From Hyphomicrobiales bacterium (GTDB lineage: Bacteria > Pseudomonadota > Alphaproteobacteria > Rhizobiales > Beijerinckiaceae): DNA of 13,251 bases. The notes below the pieces were generated by a model, which saw only the letters and a list, made by a program, of their open reading frames with translations, did no database searches and was not told where the DNA came from. Made by a program: the position numbers and the translations under genes. The stretch spans positions 1 through 13,251 of the forward strand of contig CANCAR010000061.1 of the NCBI GenBank assembly GCA_947374125.1, read 5' to 3'. Of the stretch, positions 7,092 through 13,251 are shown piece by piece (positions within the stretch are counted from its first letter, which is position 1; each line of letters opens with the position of its first letter).

Positions 7092-7862
7092 GTGGCGAAG
7101 AAACCGAGCCTCGCTTTCGTAAACAGCGATACCGATGAGGCGCAAACGGCCGGCGCGCGGCTTCGCGCTCGATATGGTGAAACGGCGCCCGAGGCGGCCG
7201 ATATTGTTGTAGCGCTGGGCGGCGACGGTTTGATGCTCGCAACGCTGCACCGTTTGATGGGAACGGGAAAACCCATCTATGGAATGAACCGTGGTTCCGT
7301 AGGCTTCCTCATGAACGAGTATTCAGAGGATGCGCTGTGCGAAAGGCTGACGGCTGCGGCGCGAAGCGTGGTCCATCCGCTTTTAATGAAGGTGACGGAT
7401 TCAACCGGTGCGACGCATGACGCCCGCGCAATCAACGAAGTATCGGTTTTTCGGCAATCCTATCAGGCTGCCAAATTGAAAATTTCAATTGATGGACGTC
7501 CGAGGCTCGACGAATTGGTGGCCGATGGAATTTTGGTGGCAACGCCCGCTGGGTCGACCGCTTATAATTTATCCGCGAACGGACCCATTCTCCCGCTGAA
7601 TGCACCGATGCTCGCGCTGACCCCCATCTCCCCTTTTCGCCCAAGACGCTGGCGCGGCGCGATACTACCCGATACCGCCCAGATCTGCCTTGAAGCGCTA
7701 GAAACAGACAAACGTCCCGTCAACGCGGTCGCTGACCATGTCGAATTTCGCTCCGTGACCCAAGTCAGCGTTTCAATCGATCGGTCTGTTGATCTCGTTA
7801 TGCTGCATGACCCCGGTCATAGCCTTGATGAGCGGATTTTGCGGGAACAATTTGGCTCTTAA
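7092..7862 (+). CDS. nadK: NAD kinase
   Basis: ATP-dependent NAD kinase (EC 2.7.1.23), which phosphorylates cytoplasmic NAD+ to NADP+ and is usually essential. The GGDG motif of the ATP/NAD kinase family is at about residues 43-46. GMNRGSVGFL follows at about 64-73, the conserved NE pair at about 115-116, and ATPAGSTAYN at about 150-159. The 256-residue length matches the short alphaproteobacterial form, with its usual ending close to ERILREQF. The start is GTG at 7092 with AGGA 7 bases upstream; starting at the TTG at 7071 would add 7 residues without a ribosome site. It follows the Ada-like gene in the same direction and converges on the DUF2336 gene with only 8 bp between stops. Its last codons contain one copy of the 16-bp direct repeat also found at 6641-6656. 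Confidence 0.95.
   Translation: MAKKPSLAFVNSDTDEAQTAGARLRARYGETAPEAADIVVALGGDGLMLATLHRLMGTGKPIYGMNRGSVGFLMNEYSEDALCERLTAAARSVVHPLLMKVTDSTGATHDARAINEVSVFRQSYQAAKLKISIDGRPRLDELVADGILVATPAGSTAYNLSANGPILPLNAPMLALTPISPFRPRRWRGAILPDTAQICLEALETDKRPVNAVADHVEFRSVTQVSVSIDRSVDLVMLHDPGHSLDERILREQFGS
7824..7839 (+). repeat. 16-bp direct repeat, right copy
   Basis: Identical to 6641-6656. It encodes the LDERI of the conserved NAD kinase C-terminus, so this copy is probably the original and the left one the relic. Confidence 0.7.
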
Positions 7863-7870
7863 TCTATCGA

Positions 7871-8602
7871 TCAAGCGGCCTGCGCGGACAAATTCGATGG
7901 ATTCATCGCTGTATGAGCAAGTGCCGACTCGAATTCAGGCACCATGGCAGCAGGCAGCCCAACAATATCCAGAAGGCGCGTAAAGGCACGACGATCCTTC
8001 CGGCTCAACATCGATTCAATATCGATAATGGAAACGTCCGAAAGGACAGACAATATGCCAGCAGCAACTTCGGTCGCACCGCTCGATAGCGAAAGCCTAA
8101 TAAGCTGCGGCGTGATCCGATCAAAGCGAAGAAACGAAGCGATATAGGATTCGCGCACGGAGGACTCCGATGCCCAAAGCAGCGCGATAATGGCTTGATC
8201 AATCGCGATAGCGTCCTGCTTGTCGCCCATCATTTCAAAGATAGCCCGAAGCCGGGCTGCCGCCAATGCTGCCCACACATCTTCATTCGCTTCCACCCGC
8301 GCTTCGACCGCACAGAGCAATGGTTCGCTCGCGCTGAACCGCTCAACAATGCGAATAAGCGAGAAGGGGGCAATCATCGCGGTCGAATTACGAACCAATA
8401 GGATCAGTGCATCCTCCTCACCCATCTCAGCTAAAACTGCCGAAACGGGGGCTGCAACATTCGCTGAACGTACAAGCGCCGCATGGCACGGCTCATTGCC
8501 GATCATCGCTAAATCGACGAGCGATTCGATGGGCAAATAGGGTATAAGTTCCGACAAATGTCGCGCGGCCTGATGGGAACGTTCAGCCTGTTCTTTATTC
8601 AT
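7871..8602 (-). CDS. DUF2336 family protein
   Basis: A 243-residue, almost entirely alpha-helical protein resembling DUF2336 (PF10098), a HEAT-like family largely confined to alphaproteobacteria. Typical are the helices around DLAMIGNEPCHAALVRSA, then AAPVSAVLAEMGEEDALILLVRN at about residues 50-72 (quoted in two parts) and LIRIVERFSASEPL. No catalytic motif or membrane segment is visible; such folds usually serve protein binding. The ATG at 8602 has GGAG 7 bases upstream, and the longer frame from a TTG at 8623 has no such support. It overlaps the end of the transglycosylase gene by 8 bases, so the two are probably coupled in translation and in function. Family call is by pattern recognition; the role is unknown. 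Confidence 0.72.
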   Translation of the reverse strand: MNKEQAERSHQAARHLSELIPYLPIESLVDLAMIGNEPCHAALVRSANVAAPVSAVLAEMGEEDALILLVRNSTAMIAPFSLIRIVERFSASEPLLCAVEARVEANEDVWAALAAARLRAIFEMMGDKQDAIAIDQAIIALLWASESSVRESYIASFLRFDRITPQLIRLSLSSGATEVAAGILSVLSDVSIIDIESMLSRKDRRAFTRLLDIVGLPAAMVPEFESALAHTAMNPSNLSAQAA

Positions 8603-9602
8603 CGGACGTCTCCGGCTTGGCAAATTGGGAAAGATTAAGCGGCTTGACAGGACGCGGCGCAGCCGTACGCGTTCGAGGCAATGGCGAATTTACTTCGCCT
8701 TTGCCATGATCGATTGAATGCGTCTGCGCACTAAGCGTTGCGGCTGCCCCACGCGGGAAATAGGAAGGATTCTCCGCGGAGAATGTATCAGGTTCCTTCC
8801 ACATCGCGCCAACGACCGGGTTAAGCGGTGCAACTGAACCGACATTTCTGAACAGGCTGAACAAAGCAGGGCCGTCAGGGTGGGCGTAAGCCAACGGGGC
8901 CAAGGGACGATCATCCTCACCCCCAACGAAAGCTGACGCGGGAAGCGGCGCATCGGGCGCGCTGGCATGAAGACGAGTTAGTAAATCGCGAACATCGCCT
9001 ACGGACTTTGCTTTGCCCGACGCGGCATCATAAAATAGCGCCGGATTAGATTTTGCAGCATCAGGAAACAGCGCTGACGCGGCAACGCCAGGATCGGTTT
9101 CGCTTTTGCGGAGTAAACCGGCAGCGCCATTCGCTCCCAGAACATGGGCGATGTAAAGATCGGCAGCATCAGGCTTGCGACCCAAGGCATCCGAAAGGCT
9201 AGCGGCATTGGATTTGGTTAATGCTCCCGCAAGAAGACTGGAGGTTTTTGGATCTGATCGAAGCTTGAGAATTTCCGACCTCATATCGGCGTCTGGCACG
9301 TCGAACTTGCCGGATTTTGTTTCTACAATAGCCGAAGCGTAACGCTGCAACCCAAGACGAGGCCCTGCCTCTTTTAGCGTTTTGAGCCAAGTTTGCTCGA
9401 CAAACTGGAATAATCCCGTTGCACTGGAACTGGAGGCCTTCGCGGATGGATCGAGTGATGATTCTTGGCGGGCCGTCTTAACAAGATACGAAAAATCAGT
9501 ACCACTCTTCTCAGCACCCTCTCTGATAGCACCAATGACGGTGGATGCGCCTTCTTTGGCACCCCCCTTTGGCGCTGCCGGCGTGGTAAAGAGCATGAAC
9601 AT
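8595..9602 (-). CDS. Lytic transglycosylase, SLT-domain protein
   Basis: A 335-residue protein with an N-terminal lysozyme-like SLT domain at about residues 20-180. The catalytic glutamate is E47 in VKTARQESSLDP, followed by SSSSATGLFQFVEQTWL, the usual Gly-Leu-Phe-Gln-Phe signature. Lower down, AADLYIAHVLGANGAAGLL fits the second half of the fold. Such enzymes cleave peptidoglycan glycan strands between MurNAc and GlcNAc. The C-terminal half (about 190-335) is Pro/Ala/Ser-rich, probably disordered, and has no domain I recognise. There is no convincing signal peptide, which is odd for a periplasmic enzyme; export through a dedicated apparatus is possible. The ATG at 9602 has GAGGG 5 bases upstream. 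It is divergent from the CitE-like gene and overlaps DUF2336. Confidence 0.8.
   Translation of the reverse strand: MFMLFTTPAAPKGGAKEGASTVIGAIREGAEKSGTDFSYLVKTARQESSLDPSAKASSSSATGLFQFVEQTWLKTLKEAGPRLGLQRYASAIVETKSGKFDVPDADMRSEILKLRSDPKTSSLLAGALTKSNAASLSDALGRKPDAADLYIAHVLGANGAAGLLRKSETDPGVAASALFPDAAKSNPALFYDAASGKAKSVGDVRDLLTRLHASAPDAPLPASAFVGGEDDRPLAPLAYAHPDGPALFSLFRNVGSVAPLNPVVGAMWKEPDTFSAENPSYFPRGAAATLSAQTHSIDHGKGEVNSPLPRTRTAAPRPVKPLNLSQFAKPETSDE
8610..8613 (-). promoter_or_regulatory. Ribosome binding site deciding the DUF2336 start
   Basis: GGAG on the minus strand is 7 bases before the ATG at 8602 and lies inside the last codons of the transglycosylase gene. Confidence 0.5.
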
Positions 9603-9702
9603 GAAAGCCCTCGATTCTTCATACCGCCAACCAAGTGGCTAAGCCTACAATCGCAAATTGTGGTAAACAAAGTCTAAAGAAACCAAGCGCGCTGATCGGC
9701 TC
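9603..9702. promoter_or_regulatory. Divergent intergenic region with inverted repeat ACAAT-N5-ATTGT (9647-9661)
   Basis: These 100 bases separate the divergent transglycosylase and CitE-like genes and should hold promoters for both. The only symmetrical element is ACAAT at 9647-9651 and ATTGT at 9657-9661, a 15-bp dyad of the size bound by small dimeric regulators. I could not fit confident -35 and -10 boxes, and no CtrA (TTAA-N7-TTAA) site is present. Confidence 0.25.
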
Positions 9703-10299
9703 ATGAAAAAGCTCTCTTTCCTTGCTGACCTGACCAACACGGATCCCAATGCTTTGGCAGACGCGGATATGGTGTTAATTGATGCGCTTAAGTTAAAAAA
9801 ATCGAATCTGTTGCCAGATGCGAATCGTCGACTTGTGCCGGTGATTGAGGCTGCTCATCATCCGTCGTCCAAAGTGGCGCTTGAAGCAGCGATGACGGTT
9901 CGACCTAGCGTCGTTGCACTACGCGGCCTGTTCGGCGTTCCGGATATCCAGCAAATCTCGTCGCGCCTTGCTGTTGAGGAAGCGGAGCGAGACTGGGGGG
10001 ACGGAGAGGTCAAAATCCTCGCGGTTATGGGTGATACGGCGGCATCCATCCGCGCACTGACGATTCCTTGGCCGAAACTACACCGCTTAGCGGGGTTTAT
10101 TTTTTCTCCCCTTCGCTTGCAGTCCGTTTTGACGCAAGAGGCGGCTACAACCCTCGAACGCTGGCCCGACCCCTTGCGGCTAGGCCGCAGCCTAACAGTT
10201 CTGATGGCAAGCGACATCGGCGTGCCTGCCTATGAATGGCTCTTGCCCGATCACAATGGAACAGAAGCGAGAGAATTGGCGCAGCGGGATGGCTTTTAA
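9703..10299 (+). CDS. Shortened HpcH/HpaI aldolase (CitE)-like protein, probably non-catalytic
   Basis: A 198-residue protein with no obvious family at first sight. Several segments follow the order seen in the HpcH/HpaI aldolase/citrate lyase beta family. ADADMVLIDALKL (about 19-31) resembles the ADAVILDLEDAV strand. EVKILAVMGDTAASIRAL (about 103-120) resembles the KI-x-x-MIETA segment. LAGFIFSPLRLQSVL (about 129-143) resembles LIFG-x-EDL. ASDIGVPAYEWL near 170-181, then QRDGF at the end, resembles AGVPAIDGV...GF-x-GK. The acidic residues of LDLED and IETA are missing, and the protein stops where the family continues to IHPSQI. Family members are usually near 280-300 residues. The ATG at 9703 has only a weak ribosome site. 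I infer a degenerate TIM-barrel paralogue; a wholly new family is the alternative. Confidence 0.6.
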   Translation: MKKLSFLADLTNTDPNALADADMVLIDALKLKKSNLLPDANRRLVPVIEAAHHPSSKVALEAAMTVRPSVVALRGLFGVPDIQQISSRLAVEEAERDWGDGEVKILAVMGDTAASIRALTIPWPKLHRLAGFIFSPLRLQSVLTQEAATTLERWPDPLRLGRSLTVLMASDIGVPAYEWLLPDHNGTEARELAQRDGF

Positions 10300-10337
10300 G
10301 GCATCGTTACAGGAACCGCCGGAACGCCCGATCAAGC

Positions 10338-10943
10338 CTAGCCGCCTTTGGGTCGTGTAATCGAAAACAAGTCATCGGCTACGGTATAATCAGAATAGCC
10401 ACAACGGGCGATGGTACCTGCCGCGACAAGATCGAAGCGGCCATCCTTAATATAGGCTTCGTCAATGTGAACACCGACAACATGGCCCAGGACAAGAAAG
10501 GAATTGGCATCCTTGCCATCTGAATCCTTTAACGCAATGATATCGACAAGGCGACATTCCAGCGCAACAGGCGATGCCTTGACGCGCGGGGCTTTTATGA
10601 GACGCGAGGGAGCCGTCTCAAGGCCCGCATAGTCGAATTCGCTCTCGCCTCGGGGAAGGGGCGCCGATGTCGCGTTCATCGCATCGCGCAACGCGTAGGT
10701 CACGAGATTGCAAACAAATTCGCGGGTTTCAGCGACGAAGGCGACCGAATCTTTCCGTCCCTCGCTGGCAAAGCCAATGATGGGTGGGCGGGACGAGAAG
10801 GCATTAAAAAACGAATAGGGTGCTAGATTGACAGCGCCTTTTGCATCGCACGCACTGATCCAGCCGATGGGGCGTGGAGCGACAATAGCTTTAAAAGGAT
10901 CATGCGGGAGACCGTGAGCATAGGTGATGGTGTCGTAAAACAT
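10338..10943 (-). CDS. Flavin reductase-like FMN-binding protein
   Basis: A 201-residue protein of the flavin reductase-like domain family (PF01613, split-barrel FMN fold). Family features are IVAPRPIGWIS at about residues 20-30, NLAPYSFFNAFSSRPPIIGF at about 39-58, KDSVAF followed by EFVCNL at about 64-80, and LGHVVGVHI in the C-terminal half. Members bind FMN and either reduce free flavin with NAD(P)H for a partner oxygenase or act as stand-alone flavoproteins; the substrate cannot be told here. The ATG at 10943 has AGGA 7 bases upstream, inside the end of the nitroreductase gene, which stops 3 bases earlier, so the two form an operon. It converges on the CitE-like gene across 38 bp without a visible terminator. 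Confidence 0.88.
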   Translation of the reverse strand: MFYDTITYAHGLPHDPFKAIVAPRPIGWISACDAKGAVNLAPYSFFNAFSSRPPIIGFASEGRKDSVAFVAETREFVCNLVTYALRDAMNATSAPLPRGESEFDYAGLETAPSRLIKAPRVKASPVALECRLVDIIALKDSDGKDANSFLVLGHVVGVHIDEAYIKDGRFDLVAAGTIARCGYSDYTVADDLFSITRPKGG

Positions 10944-10946
10944 CGC

Positions 10947-11522
10947 TCAATCCTGGGGTTTAAAAGCAGTAACGATCTCTTCAAGCGACGGGCGTGGCCT
11001 ATCGATGGGCGGCTCGGTTGGGCGACCAATGTGAATAAAGCCCGCGATACGCTCCTCTGTTAAAACGCCGAGCGAAGACAGGACCTCTTTGTCATAGGCA
11101 AACCATTCAGTGAGCCAAGCCGTCACGAAGCCCATCGCATTGGCGGCAATGGTCAAAGCCATGCAAACGGCTCCGGCGGAAAGCTGCTGCTCCCATTCCG
11201 GAATCTTGACGTGTGGGGCACTCTTGCTCACGACGGCTACAACCAGCGGTGCCCGCGCCAGACGGTTTGCCTCAAGCGCTACCATTTCCTCGGTAGCTTC
11301 CGGTCGAATCACACGAAAGCGCTGACTAATCAGGGCTCCGGCGTAATGGCGCGCCTCGCTTTCAAACAGAATAAACCGCCATGGCGTGAGCTTGCCATGA
11401 TCAGGAACACGCAAGGCGATACGCAAAAGCCGATTACGCTCCTCAACCGTTGGCCCGGGGCCCGTCATCAGATGCGGGGCGACCGATCGGCGGATTTCTA
11501 ACTGGGTCAACGTGTCAGCCAT
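10947..11522 (-). CDS. Nitroreductase family protein (YdjA-like)
   Basis: A 191-residue FMN-dependent nitroreductase-family protein (PF00881). The N-terminal RRS motif that binds FMN phosphate is at about residues 11-13. RVPDHGKLTPWRFILF follows at about 38-53, and IAGFIHIGRP near the C-terminus. The short length and RVPDHG-x-x-x-PWRF sequence are characteristic of the YdjA-like subgroup. It likely reduces a quinone-, nitro- or enone-type substrate with NAD(P)H; the natural substrate is unknown. I chose the ATG at 11522 because AAGGAG lies 8 bases upstream; an in-frame GTG at 11567 would add 15 charged residues that align with nothing in the family. First gene of a two-gene operon with the flavin reductase-like gene, divergent from the three-repeat secreted protein. 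Confidence 0.9.
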   Translation of the reverse strand: MADTLTQLEIRRSVAPHLMTGPGPTVEERNRLLRIALRVPDHGKLTPWRFILFESEARHYAGALISQRFRVIRPEATEEMVALEANRLARAPLVVAVVSKSAPHVKIPEWEQQLSAGAVCMALTIAANAMGFVTAWLTEWFAYDKEVLSSLGVLTEERIAGFIHIGRPTEPPIDRPRPSLEEIVTAFKPQD

Positions 11523-11530
11523 GTAGGGTA

Positions 11531-11536
11531 CTCCTT
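11531..11536 (-). promoter_or_regulatory. Ribosome binding site deciding the nitroreductase start
   Basis: AAGGAG on the minus strand lies 8 bases before the ATG at 11522. This near-perfect Shine-Dalgarno sequence rules against the longer GTG start at 11567. Confidence 0.65.
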
Positions 11537-11603
11537 TTTGTCTTTCAATCCCCTTGCCTGATCGCACGTCGTCGTCAAGGTGGCTTTTGATACAGGGCGG
11601 CTC

Positions 11604-12479
11604 ATGATCATTGACGCCGCCGCTCGGCCTGTGCTCTTGCTCTTCGCCATGTTCAGCATAATTAGGCTTATCTTTGTGGTGATGATTGCTGTCGTAGCGG
11701 GACCAATCCGCGCCGACGAGGGCACGCCTGACACTGAACTCACGCTATCAGCGCATCTTGAGACTGATCGGGCGATGATCCGCGATGGCTTGGTCTGGCG
11801 TATCTATGCCGACCCGACAGATGGAACGCCAGCGCGTTTCGTTGAACAATCGGACGCTCCATCGCCGGTTTTTCATCTGCCGCCCGGAGCTTATTTTGTC
11901 CACGCTGCCTATGGGTTATCGGGGACAACCCAGCGCGTGGTACTCGGATCAAGTGCCGCAAAAGAAACCATCTCTATCAGCGCCGGGGCATTGATTTTGA
12001 ATGCGATGGTGGGCGACAGCCCGATTCCGGATGCCAAAGTCCGATTTAGCATCTTCGTTGCCGTCGGCACCGATCCAGAAGGGCGTTTGGTTGCAGACAA
12101 TATCAAACCCGGGGCCTTGATCCGCTTGCCTGTTGGCTCTTATCGGGTTGTATCGACCTATGGCGACACCAATGCCATCACGAGCGCAGATCTGACCGTT
12201 GAGCCCGCCAAGCTCGTCAAAGCTATTTTGCGACACCGAGCGGCAACGGTAACGCTAAAACTCGTCAATAATTTGGGTGGCGAGGCGTATGCCGGGACCA
12301 ACTTTAGTGTTCTAACGCCGGGCGGCGATACGATCCGTGACCTCGTAGGGGCCTTTCCGTCACTCATTTTGGCGGAAGGCGATTACTTCCTCATCGCACG
12401 CAACAACGGCAAAGTGTTTACAAGCGAATTCAAAGTCCGCAGCGGCATTGATCAGGACATCGAGATTTTGGCGCGATAA
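11604..12479 (+). CDS. Exported protein with three tandem beta-sandwich-like repeats
   Basis: A 291-residue protein of unknown function. A hydrophobic N-terminal segment at about residues 10-33 ends in GPIRA-DEG, a plausible signal peptidase I site near residue 37, so it should be periplasmic or secreted. The mature part has three similar units at about 43-117, 125-205 and 214-291. Each closes with the same motif: LPPGAYFVHAAYG, LPVGSYRVVSTYG and LAEGDYFLIARNNG, spaced 83 and 81 residues apart. The G-x-Y strand resembles carboxypeptidase-regulatory/transthyretin-like domains. I recall similar uncharacterised proteins in rhizobial genomes. The ATG at 11604 has AGGG 6 bases upstream; an ATG at 11649 would give a tidier signal peptide but lacks a ribosome site, and a GTG at 11580 is also in frame. 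It converges on the DDAH gene with 9 bp between stops. Confidence 0.75.
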   Translation: MIIDAAARPVLLLFAMFSIIRLIFVVMIAVVAGPIRADEGTPDTELTLSAHLETDRAMIRDGLVWRIYADPTDGTPARFVEQSDAPSPVFHLPPGAYFVHAAYGLSGTTQRVVLGSSAAKETISISAGALILNAMVGDSPIPDAKVRFSIFVAVGTDPEGRLVADNIKPGALIRLPVGSYRVVSTYGDTNAITSADLTVEPAKLVKAILRHRAATVTLKLVNNLGGEAYAGTNFSVLTPGGDTIRDLVGAFPSLILAEGDYFLIARNNGKVFTSEFKVRSGIDQDIEILAR

Positions 12480-12488
12480 ACCCATCCA

Positions 12489-13251
12489 CTATGCGGCTTT
12501 CCACCGAAGCGACATGCAAGAAAGCCCTGCATCCACCTTGGCAATCTCGGACGTGGCAAGCGGTACAACATGATAGCCCTCCGCTTGCAACATGGTGATT
12601 GTCTTCGGGAAGGCGCTGCCAACAAAAACCCGATCATTGATGCGAAGCGCATTGGCCGCTCCCTCTTCGCCATCCGGGGTAAAGAGAAGGCGCAACCCCT
12701 CGAATACACCACCTGCCGCCAATCGTTTGGTCGAAAGCACAGTGTTTTCATCGAGCAAGGAACAGTCTGACTTGAAATGCAGCACATTTGGCGGTGTGCG
12801 AACGATGACGGGGGTTTTGCCCAATGTCTTGAGGCAATCGGCAAGGGCTGCGGCTCCCGCCTCATTGGTCCGATCCGACAGGCCGATCAAGACGCTGTCT
12901 TGAAGGACAAGAATATCGCCACCGTCCGCAAAGCCGGGCTCGGGGAGATCAAGCACACGGGTGAACCGCTTTTTCAGCACAGGGGCCATCTCGGCGGCTT
13001 CACCAAAGCGGCTCGCCGCACCCGGCCGCATCACAATTGCGCCTTCGGTAAACACCAGCGAGGGATCCTCGACAAACATCGAATCAGGAAACGCTTCGAG
13101 CGACGGCAAGGTTTCAACCGTCACGCCCGCGGCCTCGAGGGCAACGACATAGGCCGCGTGTTCCGCCAAAACCTTGGCATAATCGGGTGCACCGATATCG
13201 ACGGCGCGCAAGCCGTTGACGATCCCGTGACATGGCGTACGGACGATGGCA
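12489..13251 (-). CDS. ddaH: Dimethylargininase (DDAH), partial at 5' end
   Basis: N(G),N(G)-dimethylarginine dimethylaminohydrolase (EC 3.5.3.18), which hydrolyses methylated arginines to citrulline and a methylamine; some relatives act as arginine deiminases. The frame is open to the right edge. The 253 visible residues begin AIVRTPCHGIVNGLRAVD, the normal N-terminus, so only a few codons are missing. Family motifs are GAPDYAKVLAEHAAYV, DSMFVEDP, FADGGDIL, LHFKSDCS with the catalytic His (visible residue 158), and AGLSCMSLRW with the nucleophilic Cys (visible residue 245). The His-Cys spacing of 87 equals that of the Pseudomonas aeruginosa enzyme (H162, C249) as I recall it. A TTG at 13211 is not the start, because conserved residues continue upstream. 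Probably a cytoplasmic nitrogen-scavenging enzyme. Confidence 0.93.
   Translation of the reverse strand, partial: AIVRTPCHGIVNGLRAVDIGAPDYAKVLAEHAAYVVALEAAGVTVETLPSLEAFPDSMFVEDPSLVFTEGAIVMRPGAASRFGEAAEMAPVLKKRFTRVLDLPEPGFADGGDILVLQDSVLIGLSDRTNEAGAAALADCLKTLGKTPVIVRTPPNVLHFKSDCSLLDENTVLSTKRLAAGGVFEGLRLLFTPDGEEGAANALRINDRVFVGSAFPKTITMLQAEGYHVVPLATSEIAKVDAGLSCMSLRWKAA

Noticed and set aside
6713..7276. A 187-codon minus-strand frame across the Ada-like gene and the start of nadK
   Set aside because: It is antisense to two recognisable genes, has a low-complexity Ser/Ala/Pro composition and no ribosome site.
9621..9628. GGCGGTAT on the minus strand resembling the RfaH ops element
   Set aside because: One mismatch to an 8-mer, in front of a transglycosylase gene and not the polysaccharide operon; likely chance.
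9673..9702. TAAA...GCTGATCG resembling a sigma-28 flagellar promoter
   Set aside because: The spacing is about 12 instead of 15 bases and the -10 match is poor.
10290..10360. Possible frameshift at the T-run near the end of the CitE-like gene
   Set aside because: Removing one T extends the frame by about 20 residues, but these do not restore the GK-x-x-IHPSQ motif and would overlap the flavin reductase gene.

Overview
The window looks like chromosome from a moderate-GC alphaproteobacterium. The order is uncertain; rhizobial or Parvibaculum/Hyphomonas-type relatives are my guess. This rests on gene content: an ExoY-type polysaccharide operon, a DUF2336 protein paired with a transglycosylase, the short alphaproteobacterial form of NAD kinase, and a dimethylargininase. 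I see no tRNA, rRNA, insertion sequence, CRISPR array or phage gene. Coding density is very high and no gene-free stretch reaches 300 bases.

Left half (1-6596), all on the minus strand: one tightly packed Wzx/Wzy-type exopolysaccharide operon. In transcription order it holds an initiating phosphoglycosyl transferase (5931-6596), a GT2 glycosyltransferase (5077-5934), a Wzz/PCP chain-length protein without a kinase domain (3977-5014), a Wzy/O-antigen-ligase-type polymerase (2688-3980), a GT4 glycosyltransferase (1487-2686) and a Wzx-type flippase that runs off the left edge (1-1490). Three junctions are ATGA overlaps. The first enzyme loads a sugar phosphate on undecaprenyl phosphate, the GTs extend it, Wzx flips it, and Wzy with Wzz polymerise it. 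The outer-membrane exporter (Wza/OPX) and the tyrosine kinase are not in view.

Middle (6597-7862), plus strand: a divergent promoter region, a small solo Ada-type metal-binding domain protein and NAD kinase. A perfect 16-bp direct repeat brackets this pair.

Right half: a minus-strand pair (SLT transglycosylase then DUF2336, overlapping) stands divergent from a plus-strand gene that resembles a shortened HpcH/HpaI-aldolase (CitE) protein lacking the usual catalytic motifs. Next come a minus-strand nitroreductase and flavin reductase-like pair, a divergent plus-strand secreted protein made of three similar beta-sandwich-like repeats, and a dimethylargininase (DDAH) whose first few codons lie beyond the right edge. 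Three convergent junctions (8, 38 and 9 bp) have no visible terminator.

The most unusual items are the CitE-like protein, the three-repeat secreted protein, the 16-bp repeat around the Ada-like/nadK pair, and the hairpin inside the start of the polymerase gene. I found no convincing wholly new system.
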